Part shown: positions 25,372 through 34,233 of the stretch, one piece after another
Layout of the letters: every line of letters begins with the position of its first letter
How positions within the stretch are numbered: the first letter of the stretch is position 1
Assembly (NCBI GenBank): GCA_934574095.1
Contig: CAKTMW010000001.1
Span: 6,047 to 70,046 of the forward strand
DNA from: an uncultured Oscillospiraceae bacterium
GTDB lineage: Bacteria; Bacillota; Clostridia; Oscillospirales; Oscillospiraceae
Direction: 5' to 3'
DNA: 64,000 bases
Translations under genes and position numbers: made by a program
The notes under the pieces: generated by a model
Database searches by the model: none
The model's input: only the letters and a program-made list of their open reading frames with translations
What the model was told of the DNA's origin: nothing

Positions 25372-26684
25372 TTTGCCAGCACCTCCTTCACGATGGCGGC
25401 GGTCTTGTCCATGGCGTCCTTCGTCACCTTTTCGGTGGCACACCACAGGATGCCGCCGTCCACCGGCAAACCGCCCAGAATACCGGCTTCGGACAGGGCG
25501 GAGAGGACTTCCTCCGTTTTGGGCATATCGGTGACGAACTCGTGGAAGAACTCGCCGTCATAGCGCAGATTCACGCCGTCCACGGCGCACAGGGCGTCCG
25601 CCAGATAGTGAGCCTTGGCCATGGACTGCTCCGCCGCTTGCGCCATGCCGTCAGGGCCCATGGCGGCCATATAAAGGCCCGCCGTCAGGGCGCACAGGGC
25701 TTCGTTGGAGCAGATGTTGCTGCTGGCCTTCTCCCGGCGGATATGCTGCTCGCGGGCCTGAAGGCTCAGCACATAGGCGCGGCGGCCCTGGGCATCCGTG
25801 GTCTCGCCCACGATGCGGCCGGGCAGCTTGCGCATATGCTTTTCGGTGGTGGCCATATAGCCCAGATAGGGGCCGCCCGCCGCCAGCGGCAGGCCGAGGG
25901 GCTGACCCTCGCCCACGGCGATATCCGCGCCGCAGTCACGGGGCGTTTTCATGATGGCCAGCGCCATGGGATTGCAGCCCATGACGTACAGCGCGCCCGC
26001 CTCGTGAACGGCCGCGCCCAGGGCCTCCGCGTCCTCAAAGAGACCGTGGAAGTTGGGCTGCTGCACATAGAAGCTGGCAACGTCGGGCGTCAGCATCTCC
26101 CGCAGGGCGTCAAGGTCGGTCCTGCCGTCTTTTTCAGGGACGATGCGCAGCTCGTCGCCGGTGCCATAGCAGTAGGTGCGGATGGTGTTGATGGTATCGG
26201 GGTGGGCGGCGGCGGACACCAGCGTCACCCGGCGCTTGCGGTCGCGGCACATGGCGGCGGCCTCGGCGGCGGCGGTAGCGCCGTCATAGACGGAGGCGTT
26301 GGACACGTCCATGCCCGTCAGCATGCAGATCATGGTCTGATACTCGAAGATGGACTGCAAAAGGCCCTGACTCATCTCCGCCTGATAGGGGGTGTAGGCC
26401 GTCAGGAATTCTTCCTTGGCGGGGATATACTTGACGATGCTGGGGATGTAGTGGTCATAAGCGCCTGCGCCGCGCAGGATCACGTCGTACACGCGGTTCC
26501 TGTCCGCCATGGCGCGGACGGCCCGGCCTACCTCCAGCTCGCTCATGCCGGAGGGAATATTCAGCGGCCGGTCCAGATACATCTCCGCCGGCACATCGCC
26601 GTACAGCTCACGGAAGGAGGACTGACCGATGGCCTGCAGCATCTCCTGCCGCTGCTGGGGCGTAGAGGGGATGTAGCTGCCCAT
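25368..26684 (-). CDS. gcvPA: Glycine decarboxylase subunit 1 (P-protein alpha)
   Basis: A 438-residue partner of GcvPB. It opens MGSYIPSTPQQRQEML and contains the conserved SGMSELEVGRAVRAMADRN (residues about 48-68) and YTPYQAEMSQG. Start at 26684, one base after the gcvH stop, with AGGAGGG. It carries no PLP lysine of its own; the active site is shared with GcvPB. Confidence 0.95.
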   Translation of the reverse strand: MGSYIPSTPQQRQEMLQAIGQSSFRELYGDVPAEMYLDRPLNIPSGMSELEVGRAVRAMADRNRVYDVILRGAGAYDHYIPSIVKYIPAKEEFLTAYTPYQAEMSQGLLQSIFEYQTMICMLTGMDVSNASVYDGATAAAEAAAMCRDRKRRVTLVSAAAHPDTINTIRTYCYGTGDELRIVPEKDGRTDLDALREMLTPDVASFYVQQPNFHGLFEDAEALGAAVHEAGALYVMGCNPMALAIMKTPRDCGADIAVGEGQPLGLPLAAGGPYLGYMATTEKHMRKLPGRIVGETTDAQGRRAYVLSLQAREQHIRREKASSNICSNEALCALTAGLYMAAMGPDGMAQAAEQSMAKAHYLADALCAVDGVNLRYDGEFFHEFVTDMPKTEEVLSALSEAGILGGLPVDGGILWCATEKVTKDAMDKTAAIVKEVLAK

Positions 26685-26685
26685 A

Positions 26686-27063
26686 TCAGCCCTCCTGCGC
26701 GCAGAAGGCCTCGTAAGCGGCGGCGTCCAGCAGCTCCTCGGTGTCGGACACGTTCTCCACCTTGATGAGCCACGCGTCATAGGGTGCCTTGTTCAGCTGC
26801 TCCGGCTCGTCCAGCAGGTCCTCGTTGACGGCGCAGACGGTGCCGGACACGGGGGACACCAGATCGGACACAGCCTTCACGGACTCCACATCGCCGAAGG
26901 CCTCGCCTGCGGTGACCTCATCCCCCTCGCCGGGCAGGTTCACGAACACCACGTCGCCCAGCGCGTCCTGCGCGAAGTCGGAAATGCCGATCACCGCAAC
27001 GCCGTCCTCTTCCTTCATCCACTCGTGATCCTTGGAATACTTCATTTCAGCGGGAAACAACAT
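26686..27063 (-). CDS. gcvH: Glycine cleavage system H protein
   Basis: A 125-residue lipoyl carrier that shuttles the aminomethyl group between P, T and L proteins. The lipoylated lysine is in [12 protein letters not shown], followed by PVSGTV; DHEWM near the N terminus is also typical. The start has AGGTAAAG upstream. The stretch to the gcvT-glyA gene contains a repeat element. Confidence 0.95.
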   Translation of the reverse strand: MLFPAEMKYSKDHEWMKEEDGVAVIGISDFAQDALGDVVFVNLPGEGDEVTAGEAFGDVESVKAVSDLVSPVSGTVCAVNEDLLDEPEQLNKAPYDAWLIKVENVSDTEELLDAAAYEAFCAQEG

Positions 27064-27111
27064 GATACTTTACCTCCAAATTTTATGTTAAGTTGAATGC
27101 TCTGTCGTTCG

Positions 27112-27219
27112 TGTCATTCCGAGCCAGTGACCGATGTCACTGGCTCGGGAATCCGTCCCCTCTGCTCAGGAAAAAGAAACGGATTGCCACGCCAGTCTGT
27201 GGACTGGCTCGCAATGACA
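27112..27219. repeat. MITE-like repeat with 17-bp terminal inverted repeats, inside the gcv operon
   Basis: A 108-bp unit begins TGTCATTCCGAGCCAGT and ends with the inverted form of the same sequence (16 of 17 match). The inside has another hairpin (AGTGACCGATGTCACT region). Related ends occur in the composites at 37075-37234 and 59220-59344. It lies between glyA and gcvH and is presumably transcribed through. Confidence 0.75.
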
Positions 27220-27232
27220 GGTTATGTTTTTC

Positions 27233-29881
27233 TTAAAGTCCAGTCTTTTCCGCCAGCTTCTCCAGCGCATCCTCGAACTGCTCGTCGTTGAAGCAGTAGC
27301 CCATCTCCAGATGCTGGGCGCGGAGCCTGGCCACGTCGGGGCCGATCTCCTTGCCCCGCAGGATGCAGTCCGCCATCAGGCTGGCCAGCTGGGCGAATTC
27401 CTTCTCGCCGAAGCCGAAGCGGGTCATTTCGCTGACGCCCATACGCAGCGCGCCGGAGGCGGTGAAGCCCTCCTCGTCCGGGGTGGCCTGATAGTTGACG
27501 ATGACGTTGTTGCGCTCCAGACGGCCCGCGATCTCGGCGCCCTCGCCGTAGCCCACGGAGACGATGACCTGATGGGTCTCGGTATAGTCGATGGCGGGGT
27601 CGCCCATCACGTCCAGACCCTCGGCCTTCAAACTGCGGGCGAAGGACTTGGCGTTCTGGATGACGGCCTTCTGGTATTCGTTCTTGAACTGGTTCATCTC
27701 ATAGGCGGCCATCAGCATACCCACCTGAGTGCCCAGATGGTGGTTGGACACGCTGCCGGGGAAGGTGCGGGTCTCGATGGTCTTCCACAGGCCGTACTTC
27801 AGATCCTCTTCCTTATAGTTGACGCCGATGACGCCGCGCTGCGGGCCGAAGAAGGTCTTGTGGGTGGAGCCGGTGACGATCTCCGCGCCCTCGGCAAAGG
27901 GGTTCTGGAAGTGGTCGCCGATGAGGCCCAGCACGTGGGCCATATCGTACATAATGGTGGTGGGTATCTTCTGCTCATCCACAAACTGCCGGATGGCGGC
28001 CACCGGCTCCTTGTGCAGCACCATGCTCTTGCCGAAGATGATCAACTCCGGGCGGTAGCGCTCGATGAGCTTCTTGGTCTCCTCCACGTCCATCTTATAG
28101 GGGTTGTCGGCGCAGACGGGGAAGTTCACCACGGCGGGCTTTTCGGTGACGGGGTCGATGGCGATGTAGTCATGCAGCGCACCCATGGGCTGAGCGGACA
28201 GGTGACCGCCCTTGATGATGTGGTTGTTCATCACGTAGCCAAGGCGCTTGGCCTCCAGCTTGCGGTCAAAGCGGTTCTTCCAGTCCATCAGGGATGAGAA
28301 CACCGCCATGTTGGACATCTGGCCGCTGAGGGTACGGGTCTCCACCTCGGTGCAGCCGAAGTAGGCCCGCATCTCCTCCACCAGCAGCTGCTCCACCTTG
28401 TCGATGAACTCCGTGCCCTGATAGTAGAAGATATCCTTATCGTAGAAGGCCAGCACCTTCTTGTGCTCGGCGTAGCGGCAGCAGGGGTCGCTGCCGGACA
28501 GGATGCGGACGGCGCGGCTGGGGGTATTCTCGGAGGGGATCAGGTTGATGCACTGCTCCTGCCGCCACTGGTGGTTCTCCAGCGCCTTGGTCAGCAGCTC
28601 CAGCGCCTTGGGAGCGCGGTCGCCGCTGCCCACCTTGTGTTCCTCCTCCTGCATGCCGTAGATGAGGGGACGGGCGTAGGGAGGTGCGGCCACGCTCATG
28701 TGGCGGGCGGGGATGACGGCCTTCAGCCGCTTGCCGCGAACGTCTACCTCCACGGTGTCGTCCTCCAGAATGTCGCTGTTGATGTAGCACAGGCCGATGG
28801 CGCGCTTGCCGCTGGCCTCCAGAATGACGGTCTCAAGACCCTCGCCCTCGCTCTTGAAGTAGGGGACCATGGTGCCGCTGGTGACCCAGCCCACCAGCTT
28901 GTCGCCCTGATAGATCTCCATCCCGGCACGCATGACGCCGCGATCCAGCAGCGCGATAGGCGCGATCTTCCGGGGCAGGACGCTCAGGTCGCTGAAGTCA
29001 CGATCCATGTGCCTGACGAAGGACTCATGCTGCTTTTCCAGCGCCTTGCGGCCGATGAAGCCGCCCTTTTCGGCGGCAAAGCTGACGGCGAACTTGGACA
29101 GGGGCACGGCGAAAATGGGAATTTCGCTGCCGTCGGGGGCGTTGCCCATCTCGTGGCCGTACAGGGGCAGGGCGGCCTCCAGACGCAGGGTGTCGCGGGC
29201 GCCCAGGCCCGCGGGACGTGCGCCCAGCTGGATCAGGCGGTTCCACAGCCACGCGGCGTCCTCGCTGCGGACGTAGACCTCATAGCCCAAAGGCTCGCCG
29301 GTGTAGCCGGTCTTGGCCACGCGGGCGGTGTGGCCCTCCAGCGATACGGTGCCCAGGGCGTTCTTCATGGGCTCGGTCAGCTGCGCGCCGCCGGCCATTG
29401 CCGTCAGCATCTCCTTGCACTTGGGGCCCTGCACCGCGATGGCGGCCCACTGACTGGTGATGTTCTCGATCTGGCAGTCGAAGCCCTTCAGCGCTTCATA
29501 CAGGTGCTTGAGGTCCTTGTCGGTGTTGGCGGCGTTGACCACCAGCAGATAGCTGTCCTCCTCAAAAAGATACAGGTACGCGTCGTCCACCGCGCCGCCG
29601 TTTTCATTGGGGATGATGCAGTACTGGGCCATGTTCAGGTCCAGTGCGCTGACGTTGCTGGACAGCACGTGCTGCAAAAACGCCTTGCGCTCCGGTCCGG
29701 TGATCTTCAACCGGCCCATGTGGGACACGTCGAACAGGCTGCACACCTGACGGGTGTACAGATGCTCGGCAATGATGCCGCTGGGGTACTGGATGGGCAT
29801 TTCCCATCCGCCGAAGTCCACCAGCTCCGCGCCGGCGGCCACATGGATGTCATACAGTTGGGTACGCTTCAGTTCGCTCAT
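27233..29881 (-). CDS. gcvT-glyA: Fused aminomethyltransferase-serine hydroxymethyltransferase (GcvT-GlyA)
   Basis: One uninterrupted frame of 882 residues. Residues 1 to about 395 are GcvT (T-protein): LVDFGGWEMPIQYP, LFDVSHMGR, LGARDTLRLEA. Residues from about 410 are serine hydroxymethyltransferase: CINLIPSENTPS, and the PLP lysine near 674 in TGSTHKTFFGPQRG. GcvT releases ammonia and makes methylene-THF from GcvH-bound aminomethyl; SHMT joins methylene-THF to glycine to give serine. A fusion could pass methylene-THF directly. The start at 29881 follows AAGGAGG, and a tandem glycine riboswitch precedes it. The SHMT half is of a divergent kind, so its activity is inferred. Confidence 0.92.
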   Translation of the reverse strand: MSELKRTQLYDIHVAAGAELVDFGGWEMPIQYPSGIIAEHLYTRQVCSLFDVSHMGRLKITGPERKAFLQHVLSSNVSALDLNMAQYCIIPNENGGAVDDAYLYLFEEDSYLLVVNAANTDKDLKHLYEALKGFDCQIENITSQWAAIAVQGPKCKEMLTAMAGGAQLTEPMKNALGTVSLEGHTARVAKTGYTGEPLGYEVYVRSEDAAWLWNRLIQLGARPAGLGARDTLRLEAALPLYGHEMGNAPDGSEIPIFAVPLSKFAVSFAAEKGGFIGRKALEKQHESFVRHMDRDFSDLSVLPRKIAPIALLDRGVMRAGMEIYQGDKLVGWVTSGTMVPYFKSEGEGLETVILEASGKRAIGLCYINSDILEDDTVEVDVRGKRLKAVIPARHMSVAAPPYARPLIYGMQEEEHKVGSGDRAPKALELLTKALENHQWRQEQCINLIPSENTPSRAVRILSGSDPCCRYAEHKKVLAFYDKDIFYYQGTEFIDKVEQLLVEEMRAYFGCTEVETRTLSGQMSNMAVFSSLMDWKNRFDRKLEAKRLGYVMNNHIIKGGHLSAQPMGALHDYIAIDPVTEKPAVVNFPVCADNPYKMDVEETKKLIERYRPELIIFGKSMVLHKEPVAAIRQFVDEQKIPTTIMYDMAHVLGLIGDHFQNPFAEGAEIVTGSTHKTFFGPQRGVIGVNYKEEDLKYGLWKTIETRTFPGSVSNHHLGTQVGMLMAAYEMNQFKNEYQKAVIQNAKSFARSLKAEGLDVMGDPAIDYTETHQVIVSVGYGEGAEIAGRLERNNVIVNYQATPDEEGFTASGALRMGVSEMTRFGFGEKEFAQLASLMADCILRGKEIGPDVARLRAQHLEMGYCFNDEQFEDALEKLAEKTGL

Positions 29882-29918
29882 TGGTTTTTCCTCCTTAAAA
29901 TATTCCATTTTAGGCAGC

Positions 29919-29958
29919 AAAAAAGGGCACAAAGCTGCTGTTAAGCCAGCTTTGTGCC
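29919..29958 (-). terminator. Expression-platform terminator of the glycine riboswitch
   Basis: Arms GGGCACAAAGCTG/CAGCTTTGTGCCC followed on the minus strand by TTTTTT. It lies between the riboswitch and the gcvT start, so glycine binding probably prevents it forming. Confidence 0.88.
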
Positions 29959-29959
29959 C

Positions 29960-30142
29960 CCGTTGAGTTACCTGAGAGATTCCCCTTTCCCATGGAAAGA
30001 GTTGCACCTTCGGTGGTCGGGTGTCGCCGCCCGGCCTTTTCGGAGTATCGTCCGGAACCGGTCCTTTTGCCTGAGAGCTTCTGCGTTCCCCTTCGGCGCC
30101 GCGCAAGGCGGTCTCTCCCGATCCCATCGTCCGATGAGTTCC
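29960..30142 (-). ncRNA. Tandem glycine riboswitch
   Basis: On the minus strand two aptamers follow each other. The first has GGGAGAGACC, GCCGAAGGGGAA and CTCTCAGGCAAAAGGACC; the second has CACCGAAGGTGCAA and CTCTCAGGTAACTC. These are the conserved glycine-aptamer motifs in the right order, and they stand before glycine cleavage genes, as in known cases. A terminator hairpin follows, so regulation is by transcription attenuation. Confidence 0.95.
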
Positions 30143-30163
30143 CTTTTCAGTTGTTGTGCTTTC

Positions 30164-30192
30164 AATTTAGCACAGGGTATGTTTCGTGTCAA
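30164..30192 (-). promoter_or_regulatory. Promoter of the gcv operon
   Basis: Minus-strand TTGACA (30187-30192) and TAAATT (30164-30169), 17 bases apart, about 25 bases before the riboswitch. Confidence 0.8.
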
Positions 30193-30274
30193 TCGCTCTT
30201 TTGCGCGGGAGGAAAATTTTCGGCCTTTCCGCCAAAAACACGCCCCGCCGTCTCGGCGATATGCCCAATGGGCC

Positions 30275-31237
30275 CTACTCCGCCAGCAGGGCTTCCGCCT
30301 CTGCCGGTGACGGCATGGCCGGGATCGCACCCCGCCGGGTAACGCATACCGCCGCCGTGGCGTTGCCCCACCGGGCGCAGTCTGCGGCGTCATCGACGGT
30401 CAGCTGGTCAGGCTCTTTGTCCAGCGCCAGCATCCGGTGGAGGAAACCGCCCCAGAAGGCATCTCCCGCGCCGGTGGTGTCCACCGCGTTTACAGCAAAG
30501 CCCGGCACACGGCGCATTCCATCCGCCGCGGCCACCAGCGCACCCTCCGCGCCCAGCGTCACCGCCGCACACTTTACGCCGCGGGACAGCAGCACCGCTG
30601 CCGCCGCGGCGGGGTCGGACTCGCCGGTCAGGAGAGCCGTCTCCTCGTCCGACAGCTTCATCACATCCACATAGGGCACCATGCTGCGCATATGCCCCGC
30701 CGCCGTTTCCGCGTCCGGCCACAGGGCGGCGCGGTAGTTGGGGTCGTAGGAGATCACCGCGCCGGAGGCTTTCGCCCGCTCCACCGCGGCAAAGGTGGCG
30801 CTGCGGGCCGGTTCGTCCGTCAGGGACAGAGAGCCTACGTGCAGCACACGGGTGCTGTCCAGCACGGCGGCGTTCAGCTCCTCCGGCCGCAGGCAGGTGT
30901 CCGCGCCGGGCTTCCGGGCGAAGGAAAAGCTCCGCTCTCCCTTGTCATTCAGCGCCACGAAGGCCAGCGTAGTGAACACGTCCGCCGCCAGCACCAGCCC
31001 CGACACGTCGATACCCGCGTCAAGCAGCGTCTGCCGCAGAAACTGGCCGTGCATATCGTCGCCCACCTTGCCCAGAAAGGCCGTCCGCCGGCCGAAGCGG
31101 GCGGCGGCGGTCAGCACATTGGCGGGCGCTCCGCCGGGATTGCGCTCGAAAAGCCGCATGCCGCTAGGGGACACGCCGCTGTCGGTAAAGTCGATCAGCA
31201 GCTCCCCCAGCGCCGCGATATCGTACCGGGCGCTCAT
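30275..31237 (-). CDS. PfkB-family sugar kinase (fructokinase-like)
   Basis: A 320-residue ribokinase-fold kinase. Family motifs are visible: NPGGAPANVLTAAARFG near residue 33 (substrate side) and DTTGAGDAFWGGF near residue 255, which holds the catalytic Asp and anion hole. It phosphorylates a ketose or similar sugar with ATP. It overlaps the upstream sugar isomerase gene by ATGA. The pair suggests isomerisation of lyxose or mannose to xylulose or fructose and then phosphorylation. Confidence 0.92.
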   Translation of the reverse strand: MSARYDIAALGELLIDFTDSGVSPSGMRLFERNPGGAPANVLTAAARFGRRTAFLGKVGDDMHGQFLRQTLLDAGIDVSGLVLAADVFTTLAFVALNDKGERSFSFARKPGADTCLRPEELNAAVLDSTRVLHVGSLSLTDEPARSATFAAVERAKASGAVISYDPNYRAALWPDAETAAGHMRSMVPYVDVMKLSDEETALLTGESDPAAAAAVLLSRGVKCAAVTLGAEGALVAAADGMRRVPGFAVNAVDTTGAGDAFWGGFLHRMLALDKEPDQLTVDDAADCARWGNATAAVCVTRRGAIPAMPSPAEAEALLAE

Positions 31238-31923
31238 TCTTTGGCCTCCGGATACTCGTTGCACAGCAGGCGGTAGGGCGGCTCGTCCTCCTCGATGGCG
31301 GGGAAGCGGCCCACCGGCGGGTTGAAGCGGTTGTCGGTGTTATCGTCGTTGCACTGGCTGACCTCGCCGATGAGGATATTGCCGGTGCCCGGCTCCACCT
31401 CGAAATCGTGATAGAGATAGGGCTGGATGGAGATGCTCATGCCCGGCTCCAGCCGCAGCTGGGTTCCGGCGGGCACCGTGCGGGTGACGCCGTCCATGTG
31501 GACGGTCACGTCGCTGACCCGGTCGATCTCCTCGTCCGGCAGGGAGTTATACACCCGGATCAGCAGGGTCCCGCCGCCCCGGTTGATGATGTCCTCCATC
31601 TTGTGCCAGTGGAAGTGGTTGGGGGAATACTGCCCCTCCTTGAGGAACAGCAGCTTTTCGGCGTAGGTCTTGGGGTATTTGTCCGCCATGGCCAGGTTGC
31701 CGTTGCGCAAGGTGATCAGGGAGAAGCCCACCTGATCGAACTTTCCCAGACCGTAATCGGTGATGTCCCAGCCCAGCATATTGTGGCGTATCTCGTCATA
31801 CTCGTGGCCCTTGTCCGCCCATTCCTCCGGCGTAAAGCGGCAGAAGGGCGGCAGGGAGAACCGGTATTCCGCCACCATGGCCTCCAGCTCCCGCAGGGCG
31901 CGGTTGATCTCAGAACGCTTCAT
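31234..31923 (-). CDS. D-lyxose isomerase
   Basis: A 229-residue cupin-fold isomerase. The metal-binding His-x-His is in NHFHWHKMEDIINRGGG, and YHDFE further on supplies another ligand; length and the N-terminal segment match the D-lyxose ketol-isomerase family. It converts D-lyxose to D-xylulose and often D-mannose to D-fructose. It is co-transcribed with a PfkB-type kinase. Confidence 0.88.
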   Translation of the reverse strand: MKRSEINRALRELEAMVAEYRFSLPPFCRFTPEEWADKGHEYDEIRHNMLGWDITDYGLGKFDQVGFSLITLRNGNLAMADKYPKTYAEKLLFLKEGQYSPNHFHWHKMEDIINRGGGTLLIRVYNSLPDEEIDRVSDVTVHMDGVTRTVPAGTQLRLEPGMSISIQPYLYHDFEVEPGTGNILIGEVSQCNDDNTDNRFNPPVGRFPAIEEDEPPYRLLCNEYPEAKE

Positions 31924-31982
31924 CTTGATTTCCTCCCTCTATACTATTATATATTGTATCGTGACAAGAAAATTTCGACCTT

Positions 31983-32690
31983 TTACACCGACACGCGCCG
32001 GACGCCGCCGTTGGCCTTCATAAAGGCCAACGCCTCGTCGTGGGTAATGGGCGGCTCCAGCTTGGCGGTGATCTCCATGCGGAGATAGCCCCCGTCCCGG
32101 CTGAGACTGCTGTCCATCACCTGACCGTGGTGGGCTTGCAGCAGCGCGTCGAACTGCTGCTGCAATTCCTCGGTGTCCTCCATCTCCACCACGATCTCCT
32201 GGGTGGTCAGCGCGTCGGCCCCCACGGGGAAGCGGTGCAGGATGATCTGGATGGCCACCAGGATGGCGGCCTCGATCAAGCCCAGCCAGTACATACCCGC
32301 GCCCACCGCCATGCCGATGGCGGCGGTGCCCCACATACCGGCGGCGGTGGTCAGGCCCCGGATGGAGTTGCCGTTTTTGAAGATGACCCCGGCGCCCAGA
32401 AAGGAAATGCCGCTGACCACCTGGGCCGCGATACGGGCCGGGTCGGCGCCCCGCAGGCCGTCGATGGCGGTCACGTCGATAAAGGCGTACTTGGACAGGA
32501 TCATAAACAGCGCCGAGGTGCAGGCGATGATGCAGTGGGTGCGGACGCCCGCCTCCTTCTGCCGCTTGCTGCGCTCCAGTCCCACCAGCGCGCCCAGCCC
32601 CGCCGACAGCAGCAGCCGGATCAGAAATTCCAGATTGTCAAACAGTGTCAGCGTACTCTCCGGCAGATACGTGCTCAAACCAGACAACAT
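31983..32690 (-). CDS. MgtC/SapB-family membrane protein
   Basis: A 235-residue protein with four to five membrane helices (about 10-140) and a C-terminal ACT-like cytosolic domain. The family signature is clear: GALVGLERSKRQKEAGVRTH and GISFLGAGVIFK...IRGLTTAAGMW. MgtC proteins modulate Mg2+ homeostasis and ATP synthase in pathogens; in gut commensals the role is less known. The start at 32690 fits AAGGAGG better than the ATG two codons upstream. Confidence 0.92.
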   Translation of the reverse strand: MLSGLSTYLPESTLTLFDNLEFLIRLLLSAGLGALVGLERSKRQKEAGVRTHCIIACTSALFMILSKYAFIDVTAIDGLRGADPARIAAQVVSGISFLGAGVIFKNGNSIRGLTTAAGMWGTAAIGMAVGAGMYWLGLIEAAILVAIQIILHRFPVGADALTTQEIVVEMEDTEELQQQFDALLQAHHGQVMDSSLSRDGGYLRMEITAKLEPPITHDEALAFMKANGGVRRVSV

Positions 32691-32862
32691 CGTCATTCCT
32701 CCTTACTGACAGGTTGTGAAGTGTTATGCTATTTTACCACGCTCGCGCGAGATTGCAACACTCTTTTCTTACCGCGCTGGTCATTTCGCCATATTCGGCG
32801 CGGCATTTTTGGCAGATATGTAAAAAACGCCGAAAACGTTTCCGTTTTTCCTGTCGGTATTG

Positions 32863-32891
32863 TTGACAAACAAAAGTGACGTGACTATAAT
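32863..32891 (+). promoter_or_regulatory. Promoter of the ABC importer operon
   Basis: TTGACA (32863-32868) and TATAAT (32886-32891) with 17 bases between. A nearby palindromic GAAAACGTTTCC (32834-32845) could be a CcpA-type site, but the match is partial. Confidence 0.85.
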
Positions 32892-32951
32892 AATTGCTAT
32901 TCCATCCGGTATATGCGCCGGACGAGGAAATTTTACATGGAGGATCATTGT

Positions 32952-34103
32952 ATGAAGAAGTTTTTTGCGCTTCTGCTTGCCCTGGTGATGGCTCTTAGCC
33001 TTGTCGCCTGTGGCGGCGACAAGGCTCCTGCTGATCATCAGCAGGGCGGAAATGGCGATTCTCAGTATCCTGAGTATTTCGCCGGCATGGAGGATCTGAT
33101 CGCCGCGGCACAGGCCGAGGGCGAGCTGACCGTCTACGGTTCCTGCGAGGAGGAGTATCTGACCGCTGCCTGCCAGCACTTTGAGGAGCTGTTCGGCATC
33201 AAGGTCAACGCACAGCGGCTGTCCACCGGCGAGGTGCAGGCCAAGATCGAGGAAGAGAACGGCAACCCCTCTGCTGACGTCTGGTTCGGCGGCACCACCG
33301 ATCCGTACAACGTCTGCGCTGCCGAAGGTCTGCTGGAGCCCTATGCGGCTGTCAACGCTTCCCACCTGATCGACGATATGTACAAGGATGCCGACGGCAA
33401 CTGGTACGGCATTTACAAGGGCATTCTGGGCTTCATGGTCAACACCGACGAGCTGACCCGTCTGGGTCTGGAAGCTCCCCAGGATTGGACCGACCTGCTG
33501 AAGGACGAGTACAAGGGCCTGGTCTGGCTGTCCAATTACAACACCGCCGGCACCGCTAAGCTGGTGGTCAACACCATGATCCAGAAGTACGGCCACGACG
33601 AGGGCATCCAGTACCTGGTCGACCTGGACAAGAACATCGAGGTCTACACCAAGTCCGGCTCCGGCCCCAGCAAGAATGTGGGCACCGGCGAGTGCGTGAT
33701 CGGCATCGGCTTCCTGCATGACGGCATCACCCAGATCGTGGACAACGGCTACACCAACGTGAGCCTGATCATCCCCTCCAGCGGCACCTCCTTCGAGGTG
33801 GGCGCTACCGCCATCTTCAAGGGCGCTGCCCACTCCAACGCCGCCAAGCTGTGGATCGAGTACGCTCTGTCCCCCGAGTGCGTTGAGCTGGCTGCCCAGA
33901 ACGGCTCCTATCAGTTCCTGGTCATCGACAACGCCGAGCAGCCCTCTCAGGCTTCCGAGTTCGGTCTGGACCCCAACAACGTCATGGCTTATGACTTCGA
34001 GGACGCCAAGGCCAACACCACCACCTATGTGGAGGAAGTCATGAAGGCTCTGGCCGTTTCCGGCGCCAACACCGAGGATACCGGCCGTTTCCAGACCGAG
34101 TGA
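32952..34103 (+). CDS. ABC importer substrate-binding lipoprotein (iron/phosphonate type)
   Basis: A 383-residue protein with a lipoprotein signal (lipobox LVACG at about 18-22), a short Gly/Gln-rich linker and a family 1 solute-binding fold. The segment GELTVYGSCEEEYLTAACQHFEE is typical of the FbpA/AfuA/2-aminoethylphosphonate group (written here across residues 48-70). The start at 32952 has GGAGG upstream. Permease and ATPase genes follow. The ligand (ferric iron, aminoethylphosphonate or thiamine-like) cannot be decided, and no phosphonate-degrading enzyme is nearby. Confidence 0.9.
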   Translation: MKKFFALLLALVMALSLVACGGDKAPADHQQGGNGDSQYPEYFAGMEDLIAAAQAEGELTVYGSCEEEYLTAACQHFEELFGIKVNAQRLSTGEVQAKIEEENGNPSADVWFGGTTDPYNVCAAEGLLEPYAAVNASHLIDDMYKDADGNWYGIYKGILGFMVNTDELTRLGLEAPQDWTDLLKDEYKGLVWLSNYNTAGTAKLVVNTMIQKYGHDEGIQYLVDLDKNIEVYTKSGSGPSKNVGTGECVIGIGFLHDGITQIVDNGYTNVSLIIPSSGTSFEVGATAIFKGAAHSNAAKLWIEYALSPECVELAAQNGSYQFLVIDNAEQPSQASEFGLDPNNVMAYDFEDAKANTTTYVEEVMKALAVSGANTEDTGRFQTE

Positions 34104-34233
34104 TCTGACTGACGGTTTATAACGGTTTTCTTACCCAGCAACCTTTACGGGGCGGCGGCATGTGCCGCCGCCCCGTTTTTCCTGTTTTCAATTTTAACTT
34201 ACCATTCCTTTCGGGATGAGAAAGGAGCTGTCT

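Noticed and set aside
32834..32845. A CcpA (cre) site before the ABC importer
   Set aside because: Only part of the consensus matches (GAAAACGTTTCC lacks the outer T and A), so it is mentioned but not listed as a feature.
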